A model generated the notes under the pieces. It worked only from the letters and a program-made list of their open reading frames with translations. It ran no database searches and was not told the DNA's origin. Shown here piece by piece: positions 7,231 to 15,433 of a stretch of DNA of 64,000 bases. This DNA comes from Actinomycetota bacterium (GTDB taxonomy: Bacteria; Actinomycetota; Actinomycetes; S36-B12; UBA5976). The DNA lies in contig JAPLBY010000022.1 in the NCBI GenBank assembly GCA_026392515.1, positions 80,869-144,868 on the forward strand, in the 5' to 3' direction. The translations under genes and the position numbers were made by a program. Position 1 is the first letter of the stretch; each line of letters starts with the position of its first letter.

Positions 7231-7965
7231 ATGAACTCCACGGAATATGATTTCTCGCGAGAGTCACCTGCGTTACTTAGTATCGGAGAAGTTTTAGTTC
7301 GACTTCGCGATGAGTTCGAAGACATCACAATTTCAAAGATTCGTTTCCTTGAAACCAATGGTCTTGTCGCGCCAGAGCGAACAGCAAGTGGATACCGCAA
7401 GTTTTCACTTGTAGATGTCGAACGTCTTCGTTATGTGCTTCGAATGCAACGTGACCATTTCTTGCCACTTCGAGTCATCAAGGAACATATCGATGCGTTG
7501 AATCGTGGCTTACAACCGACTGCAGTAGGGGACGTAACTCCAAAGGCCCCAAGAGGCCTCGTAAGCACCGAAGCCATCGAGATTTCAAATCAACTGTTGA
7601 CTGTGCGAATGAATCGACTTGAATTGATGGCTGATACCGGCGCAGACGCTGAATTCATAGATCAATTAGTTGAGTTTGGGTTAATCAAGCCAGATGGCCA
7701 GGATTATTTCTCTGTAACAGCTTCAGCGGTAGTTAATCTTGCGGTCACGCTACGAAGTTATGGTTTAGAACCGCGGCACCTGAAAACTGTGCTGTCTAGT
7801 GCCAGTCGAGAAGTTGACCTTTTTGCGCCATTAGTGAAAAGTGCGGCAGCGAGCAAAGGCGTAACGGCCAGCGCACAGGCGCAGGAGTTGACTTTGCAGC
7901 TGGCTAACTCAATCACAGCCCTTCATGGACTGTTGATTCGCGAAGTCATCGAACGTCAGAAGTAG
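7231..7965 (+). CDS. MerR-family regulator (Rv1828-like)
   Basis: 244 residues with an N-terminal winged helix (residues 16-85: LSIGEVLVRLRDEF, TISKIRFLETNGLV, GYRKFSLVDVERLRYVLRMQRDH), then a long helical domain containing a second helix-turn-helix-like segment (DQLVEFGLIKPDGQDYF). Unlike metal-sensing MerR proteins it has no Cys cluster. M. tuberculosis Rv1828 occupies the same position. ATG follows the garA stop directly with no spacer, so it shares that transcript. Target genes cannot be read from the sequence. Confidence 0.88.
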   Translation: MNSTEYDFSRESPALLSIGEVLVRLRDEFEDITISKIRFLETNGLVAPERTASGYRKFSLVDVERLRYVLRMQRDHFLPLRVIKEHIDALNRGLQPTAVGDVTPKAPRGLVSTEAIEISNQLLTVRMNRLELMADTGADAEFIDQLVEFGLIKPDGQDYFSVTASAVVNLAVTLRSYGLEPRHLKTVLSSASREVDLFAPLVKSAAASKGVTASAQAQELTLQLANSITALHGLLIREVIERQK

Positions 7966-7976
7966 CTAAATCCCCA

Positions 7977-7982
7977 TAGGAT
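7977..7982 (+). promoter_or_regulatory. -10 box of a leaderless promoter for the DUF151 gene
   Basis: TAGGAT, six bases (TACTCT), then the GTG start at 7989. The gap after the MerR gene is only 23 bases and holds no Shine-Dalgarno sequence. Confidence 0.6.
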
Positions 7983-7988
7983 TACTCT

Positions 7989-8495
7989 GTGAGACAAGTT
8001 GATGTCGTCGGAGTGCGACTGGAATTACCTTCAAATCAGCCAGTACTGATTTTGCGTGACCAGCAAGCCACTCGGTATTTACCGCTTTGGATTGGCACTG
8101 CCGAAGCTACTGCAATCTCATTAGCCCTGGAAGGTGTGGAGCCGCCAAGGCCACTTACTCATGACCTCTTGGCAAATATCATCGAGCAACTAGGTGGCCA
8201 GGTCACTTCAGTAACTGTGAGCGAACTGGTCGAAGGAACTTTCTATGCGACCATCAACTTCCTAAACCATGATTCGATTAGCGCCCGACCTTCAGATGCC
8301 GTGGCATTAGCGATTCGAAATCAGGTGCCGGTTTTCGTGGCACAAGAAGTTATGGATTTTGCTGGTATGGATTTAGCTATCGATGATGACTTTGAGGCTG
8401 GGGAATCTGGCTTCGGAGACAGCGAAATGTCCCAAGAAGAACTCGACAAGTTCAGGGCCTTCCTTGATGACATTCAGCCTGAGGACTTCAGCTAG
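7989..8495 (+). CDS. Bifunctional nuclease-fold protein (DUF151/BFN)
   Basis: 168 residues. The BFN domain covers about residues 1-130 with the typical VDVVGVRLELPSNQPVLIL opening, LPLWIGTAEATAI, THDLLANIIEQLGG and SARPSDAVALAIR motifs, followed by an acidic tail (residues 130-168). Plant and thermophile members were reported to have DNase/RNase activity, but the role in actinobacteria (Rv1829 homologue) is unknown. It sits between two MerR regulators as in mycobacteria. The GTG start is set by the leaderless promoter. Confidence 0.88.
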   Translation: MRQVDVVGVRLELPSNQPVLILRDQQATRYLPLWIGTAEATAISLALEGVEPPRPLTHDLLANIIEQLGGQVTSVTVSELVEGTFYATINFLNHDSISARPSDAVALAIRNQVPVFVAQEVMDFAGMDLAIDDDFEAGESGFGDSEMSQEELDKFRAFLDDIQPEDFS

Positions 8496-8623
8496 TCACT
8501 CTCGCTCGATTACTTCTGTTTCAGGACCGTAAATAGCGAATCAAAAAAGTTGAATAACCAATGGGATTTGAATCTCTACTAAAGGTTTAGGGTAAGACTT
8601 CGGCGTGTCGAAACCATATGTCT

Positions 8624-8652
8624 TTGACCTAGATATTCGCTAGTTCTATTGT
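8624..8652 (+). promoter_or_regulatory. Sigma-70-type promoter of the second MerR gene
   Basis: TTGACC (8624-8629), a 17-base spacer and TATTGT (8647-8652): the best -35/-10 pair near a gene in this window. It lies in the 221-base gap after the BFN gene. The spacer contains two CTAG tetramers seven bases apart. Just downstream, TGTG-N6-CACA (8650-8663) and the perfect palindrome CCCCGCGGGG (8668-8677) could be operators. The expected leader is about 57 bases. Confidence 0.7.
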
Positions 8653-8716
8653 GAAAGAACACAGGTTCCCCGCGGGGCGATAAGTCGTCCTTCCCTGCTG
8701 TTCTCAGGAGCAACGA

Positions 8717-9358
8717 ATGTCTGATCTAGGCAATACGCCAGACACTACAGCCCAGCGCCAGCGCGACATTGCTCGCGATGCTGCGGCTATCAAGGCGGGC
8801 GAACAAGGTTTACTTTTCGATGAATCTGCCATGGACTCGTTGCCAGAAGTTGGTTACCGCGGACCGGTAGCAGCTGGGGTCGTTGGTATCACATACCGTC
8901 AGCTTGATTACTGGGCACGTACCTCGTTGGTGCTTCCAACAGTTCGCCCAGCAACTGGCTCGGGTACCGCAAGACTTTACGGTTTCCGCGACATCTTGGA
9001 ATTGAAGATTGTTAAGCGTTTGCTGGACACCGGTGTATCGCTGCAGCAAATTCGCACAGCTGTCGAGCACCTACGCGCTCGCGGAACCACAGATTTAACT
9101 CAAGTAACTCTTATGAGTGATGGCGTAAGTGTGTACGAATGTACTTCTCCAGATGAGGTCATTGACTTGCTGGCTGGTGGCCAGGGTGTATTTGGCATCG
9201 CAATCGGCCGAGTATGGCAAGAAATTGAAGGCTCACTTTCCCAACTTCCAAGCGATCAGTCTGAGTACGCAGTTAGCGAATCGGACATCTCGGCAGCTGC
9301 CACACAAGGAAGCGACGAACTCTCAATGCGTCGTCGCGCCCGCGTAGCTGGTGAATAG
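8717..9358 (+). CDS. MerR-family regulator (Rv1830-like)
   Basis: 213 residues. After about 50 variable residues comes one MerR winged helix (residues 50-120: GVVGITYRQLDYWART, ARLYGFRDILELKIVKRLLDTGVSLQQIRTAVEHL), then a regulatory domain of about 70 residues with YECTSPDEVIDLLAGGQGVFGIAIGRVW, as in Rv1830. No metal-binding cysteines form a cluster. AGGAG lies eight bases before the ATG, and a good sigma-70 promoter is 65 bases upstream. Order MerR-BFN-MerR-gcvP is conserved in mycobacteria, but the targets remain unknown. Confidence 0.9.
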   Translation: MSDLGNTPDTTAQRQRDIARDAAAIKAGEQGLLFDESAMDSLPEVGYRGPVAAGVVGITYRQLDYWARTSLVLPTVRPATGSGTARLYGFRDILELKIVKRLLDTGVSLQQIRTAVEHLRARGTTDLTQVTLMSDGVSVYECTSPDEVIDLLAGGQGVFGIAIGRVWQEIEGSLSQLPSDQSEYAVSESDISAAATQGSDELSMRRRARVAGE

Positions 9359-9407
9359 TCGCGCATCTGAAGCGTAGTGGTAGTAGCATTTAATTGCTAT
9401 CGATTCC

Positions 9408-9538
9408 GTGTGGGAGAGAGCGCACAGCCAGTGCGCCGCCGAAGGGGCAATGCTCCCCAGAACCTCTCAGGCGCAAGGACCACCTGGAATCAGCAACTCT
9501 GAAGTATCCATGACAGAGGGGGAGGACCGGTAACGGTC
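9408..9538 (+). ncRNA. Glycine riboswitch, single aptamer with ghost helix
   Basis: One full aptamer: P1 GTGG (9410-9413)/CCAC (9480-9483), GAGAG (9414-9418)/CTCTC (9464-9468), hairpin GCGCAC-N5-GTGCGC (9420-9436), and the conserved GCCGAAGGGGCAA core. Instead of a second aptamer there is only a hairpin, CTCTG (9497-9501)/CAGAG (9514-9518), which matches the ghost helix of type-1 singleton glycine riboswitches. A GACCG-GTAA-CGGTC hairpin follows (9525-9538), 28 bases before the gcvP start. There is no U-tract, so control is likely translational or through another platform. It should switch gcvP on with glycine. Confidence 0.92.
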
Positions 9539-9566
9539 TATCCGTCTATTGTCTTTGAGGTACAAA

Positions 9567-12449
9567 ATGTCAGTGCAAGCACAGCAGGATTCTTACGCAC
9601 AGTTTGCAGATCGCCACATTGGTCCAAACACCAGTGACCTAGGCAAGATCCTTAACTTCATCGGTTACAGCTCACTCGATGCATTGAGCAAAGATGCAGT
9701 GCCAACCAACATTCAGAATCCCGCACCGCTTGCGCTAGCTGACGGCGCTTCTGAAGCAGAAGTACTCGCAGAGTTGCGATTGTTTGCAAACGCGAACGAA
9801 GTATTAACTTCGATGATTGGTCTTGGGTACTACGGAACACACACACCAGGTGTGATCTTGCGTAACATCACCGAGAATCCAGCTTGGTATACCGCTTACA
9901 CGCCGTACCAGCCAGAAATTTCCCAAGGCAGATTAGAAGCACTAATTAATTTCCAAACTATGGTGACTGATTTAGCCGGACTAGACATAGCTAGCGCATC
10001 TTTACTTGATGAATCAACAGCGGCAGCAGAAGCTATGACTTTGATGCGTCGCACCTCAAAGAGCGAATCAAACGTTTTTGCAGTTGATGCCGACACGCAT
10101 CCACAGACTTTGTCTGTTCTTGCAACCCGCGCTGAACCAATTGGAATTGAACTCGCGCTAATTGATGCTGACTCGCAAGAACTTCCGGACTGCTTTGGTG
10201 CGCTTTTAAGTTACCCAGGTAGCAGCGGCAAGGTTCGCAACATTGAAGCAAACATTGCTCTTGCACACAGTCGCGACATTTTGGTTGGAGTTGTAACCGA
10301 CCTGTTAGCACTGACTCTTCTAAAGTCACCTGGTGAATTAGGTGCTGACATTGTGGTTGGTTCCTCACAGCGCTTTGGTGTTCCAATGGCTTTCGGTGGG
10401 CCACATGCAGGCTTCATGGCAGTGCGTAATGGACTAGAGCGTTCGTTACCTGGTCGTTTAGTTGGCGTAAGTGTTGATGCAGACGGTCACACGGCTTACC
10501 GCCTGGCATTGCAGACTCGCGAACAACACATCCGTCGCGATAAAGCCACCAGCAACATTTGTACTGCGCAAGTACTGCTTGCCGTGATGGCATCGATGTA
10601 CGCGGTTTATCACGGTCCAGATGGCCTAGCTCGAATTGCACTTAACGTTCACCGCCGCGCAACCGCCTTGGCACAAGGTTTAGCTGCAGGGGGAGTGGGT
10701 GTTAGCGAAGGTTTCTTTGACACAATTCGGGTTTCCGTTCCAGGAAAGGCTCGCGCAGTTGTATCAGCAGCCCGCACTCGTGGCATCACCGTTTGGGAAG
10801 TAGACAGTGACACAATCTCGCTAAGTGTCGACGAAACTACAACCGAAGAAACTGTTGAACAGGTCTGGACTGCGTTCCAAGAGGCAACTGGGGGTTCATT
10901 CCCAACTAAGTATTCGGATGTACTTGAAGTAGAAGCACTACCAGCTGATCTAGTTCGCACCTCTGCCTACTTAGAGCACCCGGTATTCAACTCGTATCAC
11001 AGTGAAACTGAGATGCTTCGTTACATTCGCAGACTTTCGGACAAGGACATCGCACTTGATCGTTCGATGATTCCACTTGGTTCTTGCACCATGAAACTAA
11101 ATGGCACAACTGAAATGGAATCAATCACCTGGCCAGAGTTCGCCGGGATTCACCCGTTTGCACCACTTGACAGCGTCAACGGTTACCTAACGATGATTCG
11201 CCAACTTGAAGATTGGTTAGTAGAAGTAACTGGCTACGATGCAATCTCATTGCAACCTAACGCAGGTTCGCAAGGGGAGTTCGCTGGCTTGCTTGCGATT
11301 CGTGGTTACCACAAGTCCCGTGGTGACGAACAGCGCAAGGTTTGCTTGATTCCAAGTTCGGCACACGGCACAAACGCTGCATCAGCCGTAATGGCCGGTA
11401 TGCGGGTTGTAGTTGTTGGTTGCGACGATTTCGGCAACGTTGACATGGATGACCTCAAGCACAAGATTATGGACAACGCAGACGAACTAGCTGCGCTCAT
11501 GATTACTTATCCATCGACTCACGGTGTTTATGAAGCAACAGTCTCTGATATCTGCGCAATGATTCACGATGCTGGTGGCCAGGTTTACGTCGATGGCGCG
11601 AACTTGAACGCTCTAGTTGGATTAGCTAAGCCAGGTAAATTCGGTGCAGATGTTTCGCACTTGAACTTACATAAGACGTTTGCAATCCCACACGGTGGCG
11701 GTGGACCAGGTGTTGGACCGGTTGGTGTGCGTGCGCACCTTGCACCGTTCTTACCTTCACATCCACTTCGCCCAGAAGCTGGCCCAACTGCTCGCGGTTA
11801 TGCCGACGGTGGGGTAGGAGCAGTCAGTGGCGCCCCTTGGGGTAGCGCAGGCATCTTGCCAATCCCATGGTCATACATTCGCTTGATGGGTGGGGAAGGC
11901 CTAACTAAGGCAACGCAAGTTGCGGTAGCTTCAGCAAATTACATCGCAAAGCATTTGGGTGATGATTTCCCAGTTCTTTACGTAGGAGCAAATGGACTAG
12001 TTGCGCACGAATGTATTTTGGATCTTCGTGACATCACCAAAGAATCTGGCGTAACGGTAGATGACGTTGCTAAGCGTTTGATTGACTTTGGTTTCCACGC
12101 ACCAACTATGTCGTTCCCGGTTGCTGGAACTTTGATGGTTGAGCCAACCGAGAGCGAATCTCTATTCGAAATAGATCGCTTCATTGAGGCTATGAAATCC
12201 ATCAAGCAGGAAATCAACAAGGTTCAGCAGGGGATTTGGCCAGTTGAGGACAACCCACTGCACCATGCACCTCATACTGCGGCTTACTTGCTTGGGGACT
12301 GGGAGCATCCTTACACCCGTGAGGAAGCTGCCTATCCAGTTCCTAGGCTTCGGGAGAACAAGTACTGGCCATCTGTACGCCGTCTAGACGGTGCCTACGG
12401 CGACCGAAACTTGGTCTGTGCTTGCCCACCGATTTCCGATTTTGCCTAA
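9567..12449 (+). CDS. gcvP: Glycine dehydrogenase (decarboxylating), P protein
   Basis: PLP enzyme that decarboxylates glycine and loads the aminomethyl group on lipoyl-GcvH. At 960 residues it is the full-length fused form. It opens with FADRHIGP, has [11 protein letters not shown] and the glycine-rich PHGGGGPG loop; the PLP Lys is at about residue 703 in LNLHKTF. I chose ATG at 9567 (MSVQAQQDS); TTGAGG lies eight bases upstream, and the upstream TTG at 9549 lacks support. A glycine riboswitch precedes it, a direct feedback sensor for its substrate. Confidence 0.97.
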   Translation: MSVQAQQDSYAQFADRHIGPNTSDLGKILNFIGYSSLDALSKDAVPTNIQNPAPLALADGASEAEVLAELRLFANANEVLTSMIGLGYYGTHTPGVILRNITENPAWYTAYTPYQPEISQGRLEALINFQTMVTDLAGLDIASASLLDESTAAAEAMTLMRRTSKSESNVFAVDADTHPQTLSVLATRAEPIGIELALIDADSQELPDCFGALLSYPGSSGKVRNIEANIALAHSRDILVGVVTDLLALTLLKSPGELGADIVVGSSQRFGVPMAFGGPHAGFMAVRNGLERSLPGRLVGVSVDADGHTAYRLALQTREQHIRRDKATSNICTAQVLLAVMASMYAVYHGPDGLARIALNVHRRATALAQGLAAGGVGVSEGFFDTIRVSVPGKARAVVSAARTRGITVWEVDSDTISLSVDETTTEETVEQVWTAFQEATGGSFPTKYSDVLEVEALPADLVRTSAYLEHPVFNSYHSETEMLRYIRRLSDKDIALDRSMIPLGSCTMKLNGTTEMESITWPEFAGIHPFAPLDSVNGYLTMIRQLEDWLVEVTGYDAISLQPNAGSQGEFAGLLAIRGYHKSRGDEQRKVCLIPSSAHGTNAASAVMAGMRVVVVGCDDFGNVDMDDLKHKIMDNADELAALMITYPSTHGVYEATVSDICAMIHDAGGQVYVDGANLNALVGLAKPGKFGADVSHLNLHKTFAIPHGGGGPGVGPVGVRAHLAPFLPSHPLRPEAGPTARGYADGGVGAVSGAPWGSAGILPIPWSYIRLMGGEGLTKATQVAVASANYIAKHLGDDFPVLYVGANGLVAHECILDLRDITKESGVTVDDVAKRLIDFGFHAPTMSFPVAGTLMVEPTESESLFEIDRFIEAMKSIKQEINKVQQGIWPVEDNPLHHAPHTAAYLLGDWEHPYTREEAAYPVPRLRENKYWPSVRRLDGAYGDRNLVCACPPISDFA

Positions 12450-12623
12450 TTACGCAACTAGGTATATTTCAAGGATTTGCTGGGTTCTAACTGACTTATC
12501 GAATACCTCTAGGAACGGCTCTAAGCGTCGGTACCGAGTGATTGATAGAGCAACGGGTTTGTAGTCAGGTTCATGATTGGGTCCCCAGGAAGCCTGATGC
12601 TGGGAATCTAAGTTAGTTGACAT
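12450..12623 (-). CDS. Probable small protein of 57 residues, unknown function
   Basis: A 57-codon frame from ATG at 12623 whose stop abuts the gcvP stop (TAATTA), the same tail-to-tail arrangement seen at trhO/RidA in this window. On its own strand TAAGAT lies five bases before the ATG, close to the leaderless-promoter geometry used by neighbours. The protein is polar, with an acidic/aromatic front (ASWGPNHEPDYKP) and a basic-then-hydrophobic end (RYRRLEPFLEVFDKSVRTQQ). I do not recognise the family. An upstream ATG at 12650 would add nine residues. Existence is plausible rather than shown. Confidence 0.45.
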   Translation of the reverse strand: MSTNLDSQHQASWGPNHEPDYKPVALSITRYRRLEPFLEVFDKSVRTQQILEIYLVA

Positions 12624-12768
12624 AATGTATCTTATCGGGTACTCATTCAAGCAATGAACCCAATAAACACCGGGCTTTTGAAAAGCCGGTAAATCCTGAA
12701 GGTTTGATTATCAATAGTTCTGGGTAACCCATGAGTACGAGAAATTACGCATCCATGGGAGGGAAATT
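12624..12768. other. Intergenic region upstream of rbpA
   Basis: Together with the small frame above, this completes a 319-base gap between gcvP and rbpA. It contains a perfect TTGACA at 12617-12622 that has only a weak partner (TACTCA, 12640-12645) at 17 bases, and an inverted repeat at 12669-12690. A GGGAGG Shine-Dalgarno sequence precedes rbpA. No other coding frame is convincing. Confidence 0.5.
12669..12690. repeat. Inverted repeat upstream of rbpA
   Basis: ACCGG-GCTTTT and AAAAGC-CGGT arms separated by one base, with one unpaired G on the left. There is no T-tract on the + side, so a simple terminator for gcvP is not supported; on the - side a short GTTTATT follows. The nearly loop-less symmetry suits a protein-binding site, or a cruciform-like terminator, equally well. 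Confidence 0.5.
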
Positions 12769-13098
12769 ATGGGTGAATCAATGCGCGGCTCACGTTTGGG
12801 GACAACGAGCTATGAAGTCGATTCCGGTGAATATGCTCCACGAGAATTGACGACTTATATCTGTGAAAACGATCATCGGTTAACAATGCCATTCTCAGTC
12901 GAAGCTGACGAGATTCCTGATTCTTGGCCATGTGCCTGCGGCTCTAAAGGCCTACGTCTAGGTGCTGGTATTCAGCCTGTAGTCGAGCCAAAGCACGTAC
13001 GAACTCACTGGGATATGCTCCTAGAGCGTCGCACCATCAAAGACCTCGAAGGCATCCTCAAGGAACGCCTCGAAGTCGTCCGAGCAAAAGCTTCTTAA
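12769..13098 (+). CDS. rbpA: RNA polymerase-binding protein RbpA
   Basis: Actinobacteria-specific transcription factor that binds the housekeeping sigma factor and stabilises the open complex. The 109-residue protein has the basic N-terminus with RGSRLGTTSYE, a zinc-like core (YICENDH... PCACGSKG) and the C-terminal sigma-interaction helix HWDMLLERRTIKDLE. ATG at 12769 has GGGAGG seven bases upstream and gives the family N-terminus; ATG at 12781 would remove four residues. It converges with ppm, as Rv2050 does with Rv2051c. Confidence 0.95.
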   Translation: MGESMRGSRLGTTSYEVDSGEYAPRELTTYICENDHRLTMPFSVEADEIPDSWPCACGSKGLRLGAGIQPVVEPKHVRTHWDMLLERRTIKDLEGILKERLEVVRAKAS

Positions 13099-13136
13099 CT
13101 TTCCTCTCGGGAAAGGCGTCTGACTGGATGGTAAAT

Positions 13137-13204
13137 CCCCGAAAAACTCCGAGGCGAAAAATTTGCGAAGCAACTCTTTTGAGCAGCGGACTGTTTTTCG
13201 GAGG
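13137..13204. terminator. Possible bidirectional terminator between rbpA and ppm
   Basis: Inverted arms CCCCGAAAAAC (13137-13147) and GTTTTTCGGAGG (13193-13204) lie between convergent genes, with an interior of about 45 bases. A further small hairpin CTTTCC/GGAAAG is just after rbpA (13099-13115). No classic hairpin plus T-run is present, so termination is only a suggestion. Confidence 0.35.
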
Positions 13205-13206
13205 AT

Positions 13207-13959
13207 TTATTTGCGCTTAAGAATATTCTTAAGATCAGTCAGGCGCTTTTCGATTCCCCACTGAGTTACTCGCCATAGAGCTTCCTTAACAATGGATCCG
13301 TCCATTTTGCTCTCGCCTAGTTCACGCTCAACGAAAGTGATCGGCACTTCAGCAAATCGTAAGTTGGCTTTAACTGCGCGCCAAGCCATGTCGACTTGGA
13401 AACAATATCCTTGGCTTTCAACTTGATCAGTATTCATGACAGCTAATGCACTCATTCGATAAGCCCGGAAACCTCCAGTGGCGTCATGAATTGGAATGCC
13501 TAACCACATTCGGGTGTAGAGATTTCCACCACGAGACAAAACTTCACGACTCTTTGCCCAGTTAACTACCCTGCCGTCCTTAATCCAGCGCGAACCGAGA
13601 ACTACATCGTTGTTAGTTAGTGCATCAAGAATCTTGGTTAAGTCTTGTGGCCGATGTGAACCGTCAGCATCCATTTCAACGACAACGTCATAGCCATTTG
13701 CTTTAGCCCAATTAAAGGCATCCAGATAGGCAGCTCCGAGACCAGCCTTTGCTGATCGATGTAGAACATGAACGGAATTGTCTCTGGAACTAAGGCCATC
13801 AGCCACTTCCCCAGTGCCATCAGGTGAGTTGTCGTCAGCAATCAGAATGTGGATACCTGGCTCAGCTTGTCTGATGCCAGAAACTATTACCGGCAAACTT
13901 TCTCGCTCGTTATATGTGGGAACGATCACCAAGACTTTACCGAGATCGCGAATCGCCAC
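13207..13959 (-). CDS. ppm: Polyprenol-phosphate mannosyltransferase (GT2)
   Basis: Transfers mannose from GDP-mannose to polyprenyl phosphate on the cytoplasmic membrane face, giving the donor for lipoglycans and protein mannosylation. The 250-residue protein is a soluble DPM1-type GT2 enzyme: IVPTYNERESLP at the nucleotide site, DDNSPDGTGEVAD, the DxD-like EMDADGSH, and GSRWIKDGRV. In M. tuberculosis this domain is fused to Lnt as Ppm1 (Rv2051c); here the two are separate, with lnt 19 bases upstream. The GTG start is set by TAGTCT six bases before it. Confidence 0.9.
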   Translation of the reverse strand: MAIRDLGKVLVIVPTYNERESLPVIVSGIRQAEPGIHILIADDNSPDGTGEVADGLSSRDNSVHVLHRSAKAGLGAAYLDAFNWAKANGYDVVVEMDADGSHRPQDLTKILDALTNNDVVLGSRWIKDGRVVNWAKSREVLSRGGNLYTRMWLGIPIHDATGGFRAYRMSALAVMNTDQVESQGYCFQVDMAWRAVKANLRFAEVPITFVERELGESKMDGSIVKEALWRVTQWGIEKRLTDLKNILKRK

Positions 13960-13965
13960 TAGATA

Positions 13966-13971
13966 AGACTA
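13966..13971 (-). promoter_or_regulatory. -10 box of a leaderless promoter for ppm
   Basis: On the minus strand, TAGTCT, six bases, then the GTG start at 13959. It sits in the 19-base gap after lnt, so ppm has its own transcription start within the operon. Confidence 0.55.
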
Positions 13972-13978
13972 AACCAAT

Positions 13979-15427
13979 TCACTTATTCTGTGAGCCACTG
14001 GATCTGCGAAATCCAACCAGCAAAACAATGACGCTAAGAATTAATACCCAATGTGGATATTTAGTACCGAATGTTTTCTTGCTAATGAGTGGAGCTTCGC
14101 CCGTAACAATCGCTGCCTCAAACTGCTTAGTTTTATCTGTCACCGATCCGTCATTTTGGATTAATCCTGAGATTCCTGAAGTGCTAGCAACTAGGAATGC
14201 GCGTTGAGTTTCGATGGCTCGGAATCTGGTTATCGCAAATTGCTGTTCTGGTTGATTCGTATTGCCATACGTAGCGTTATTGGTTTGAACCGTAATGACT
14301 TGAGCGCCGGCATTAATGGTGTCGTAGATGTGATTGGCGTAAGCAACTTCGAAGCAAATGACGTCACCTATTTGCATGCCCGCTAAATCAAAGACTCCTG
14401 GCCCCTCCCCTGGCACAAAGTCATTTGGGATTTGATCAAAGCGCGTAATCCACTTTGCCAAAACATCGCGCAGTGGAACGTATTCTCCGAATGGCACCAA
14501 ATGATTCTTTGAATAAATCTGCGACGGTCCGGTATCTGACCACATGATTCCAGAATTGGTTGGTCCGTCACCTTCGGATCCAGAGCTGTACCAAGTCGTT
14601 GCACCAATCAAGATCGGTGCTGCACTGCGACTTGCCAATTTGTTAATGGCTTCGGCCGCAATACCTGGCACCAATGGATCGATGTCTGTTCCACTTTCGG
14701 GCCAAACTATGAGATCGGGCTCTGGAGTAGAACCAGATTCAACCTCAGCCAATAACTGCTCAGTGGTTCTTAGGTGATTCTTAAGTACCGCTGCGCGTTG
14801 GGCGCTTAGTTCATTGCCAACGCGTGGAACGTTACCTTGAATCGCTGCTAACTGAACTGAGTCATTGGAAGTGAAACTATTCACGCTAGCTGAGCAGATT
14901 GAAATGAATAGCAAGAGCATTAACGCACTGATCGAGCGGAACTTAATAAACTTCACCGCTATCGCAGCATATACGACCACTACCCCACTGACGAGTGCCT
15001 GACCGCCAATTGTTGAAAGAGCGACTAGAGGTCCATCTACTTGGCTATAAGCCAGCAAGCCCCACGGAAAGCCGCCCCAAGGCCAGCTGGCTCGGATTAC
15101 TTCCAAAACAATGACTAAGGCTGCGGGCTGAAAATAGAACCACTTGGATTTCGAGTCAATTGGAAGTAGCGCAAATAGCAGCCAAGGCAGCGTGCAAAGA
15201 AAGACTAACCCAAACCATGCATCATTGCCGAGAACGCCTACCCACCGCACATGAAATGCAAAGAATGTTAAAGCAAACGCTGCAGTGAGTTTCAGCCGAG
15301 TTTTACGTGGCTTTGAATCTAAGGTAACTAGCAGGATTGCAATACCTACGACGCTCGCCCACCAATGGTTTGGATAAAACGACCATGCGACAATTGCGCC
15401 GGCGACAATGGAGGCTAGGAATCGCAT
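13979..15427 (-). CDS. lnt: Apolipoprotein N-acyltransferase
   Basis: Adds the third acyl chain to the N-terminal Cys of lipoproteins, using a phospholipid donor in the cytoplasmic membrane. The 482 residues have several N-terminal membrane helices (to about 180) and a nitrilase-fold domain with the catalytic triad Glu244 (VWPES), Lys307 (YSKNHL) and Cys359 (VICFEV). The final helix near residues 455-475 is also present. It lies six bases after pepP. Substrates in this window include the two lipoproteins at 24370 and 41898. Confidence 0.93.
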   Translation of the reverse strand: MRFLASIVAGAIVAWSFYPNHWWASVVGIAILLVTLDSKPRKTRLKLTAAFALTFFAFHVRWVGVLGNDAWFGLVFLCTLPWLLFALLPIDSKSKWFYFQPAALVIVLEVIRASWPWGGFPWGLLAYSQVDGPLVALSTIGGQALVSGVVVVYAAIAVKFIKFRSISALMLLLFISICSASVNSFTSNDSVQLAAIQGNVPRVGNELSAQRAAVLKNHLRTTEQLLAEVESGSTPEPDLIVWPESGTDIDPLVPGIAAEAINKLASRSAAPILIGATTWYSSGSEGDGPTNSGIMWSDTGPSQIYSKNHLVPFGEYVPLRDVLAKWITRFDQIPNDFVPGEGPGVFDLAGMQIGDVICFEVAYANHIYDTINAGAQVITVQTNNATYGNTNQPEQQFAITRFRAIETQRAFLVASTSGISGLIQNDGSVTDKTKQFEAAIVTGEAPLISKKTFGTKYPHWVLILSVIVLLVGFRRSSGSQNK

Positions 15428-15433
15428 AGAAAC

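Noticed and set aside
9549-9566. TTG start upstream of gcvP
   Set aside because: It would include the Shine-Dalgarno-like TTGAGG in coding sequence; ATG at 9567 has correct spacing.
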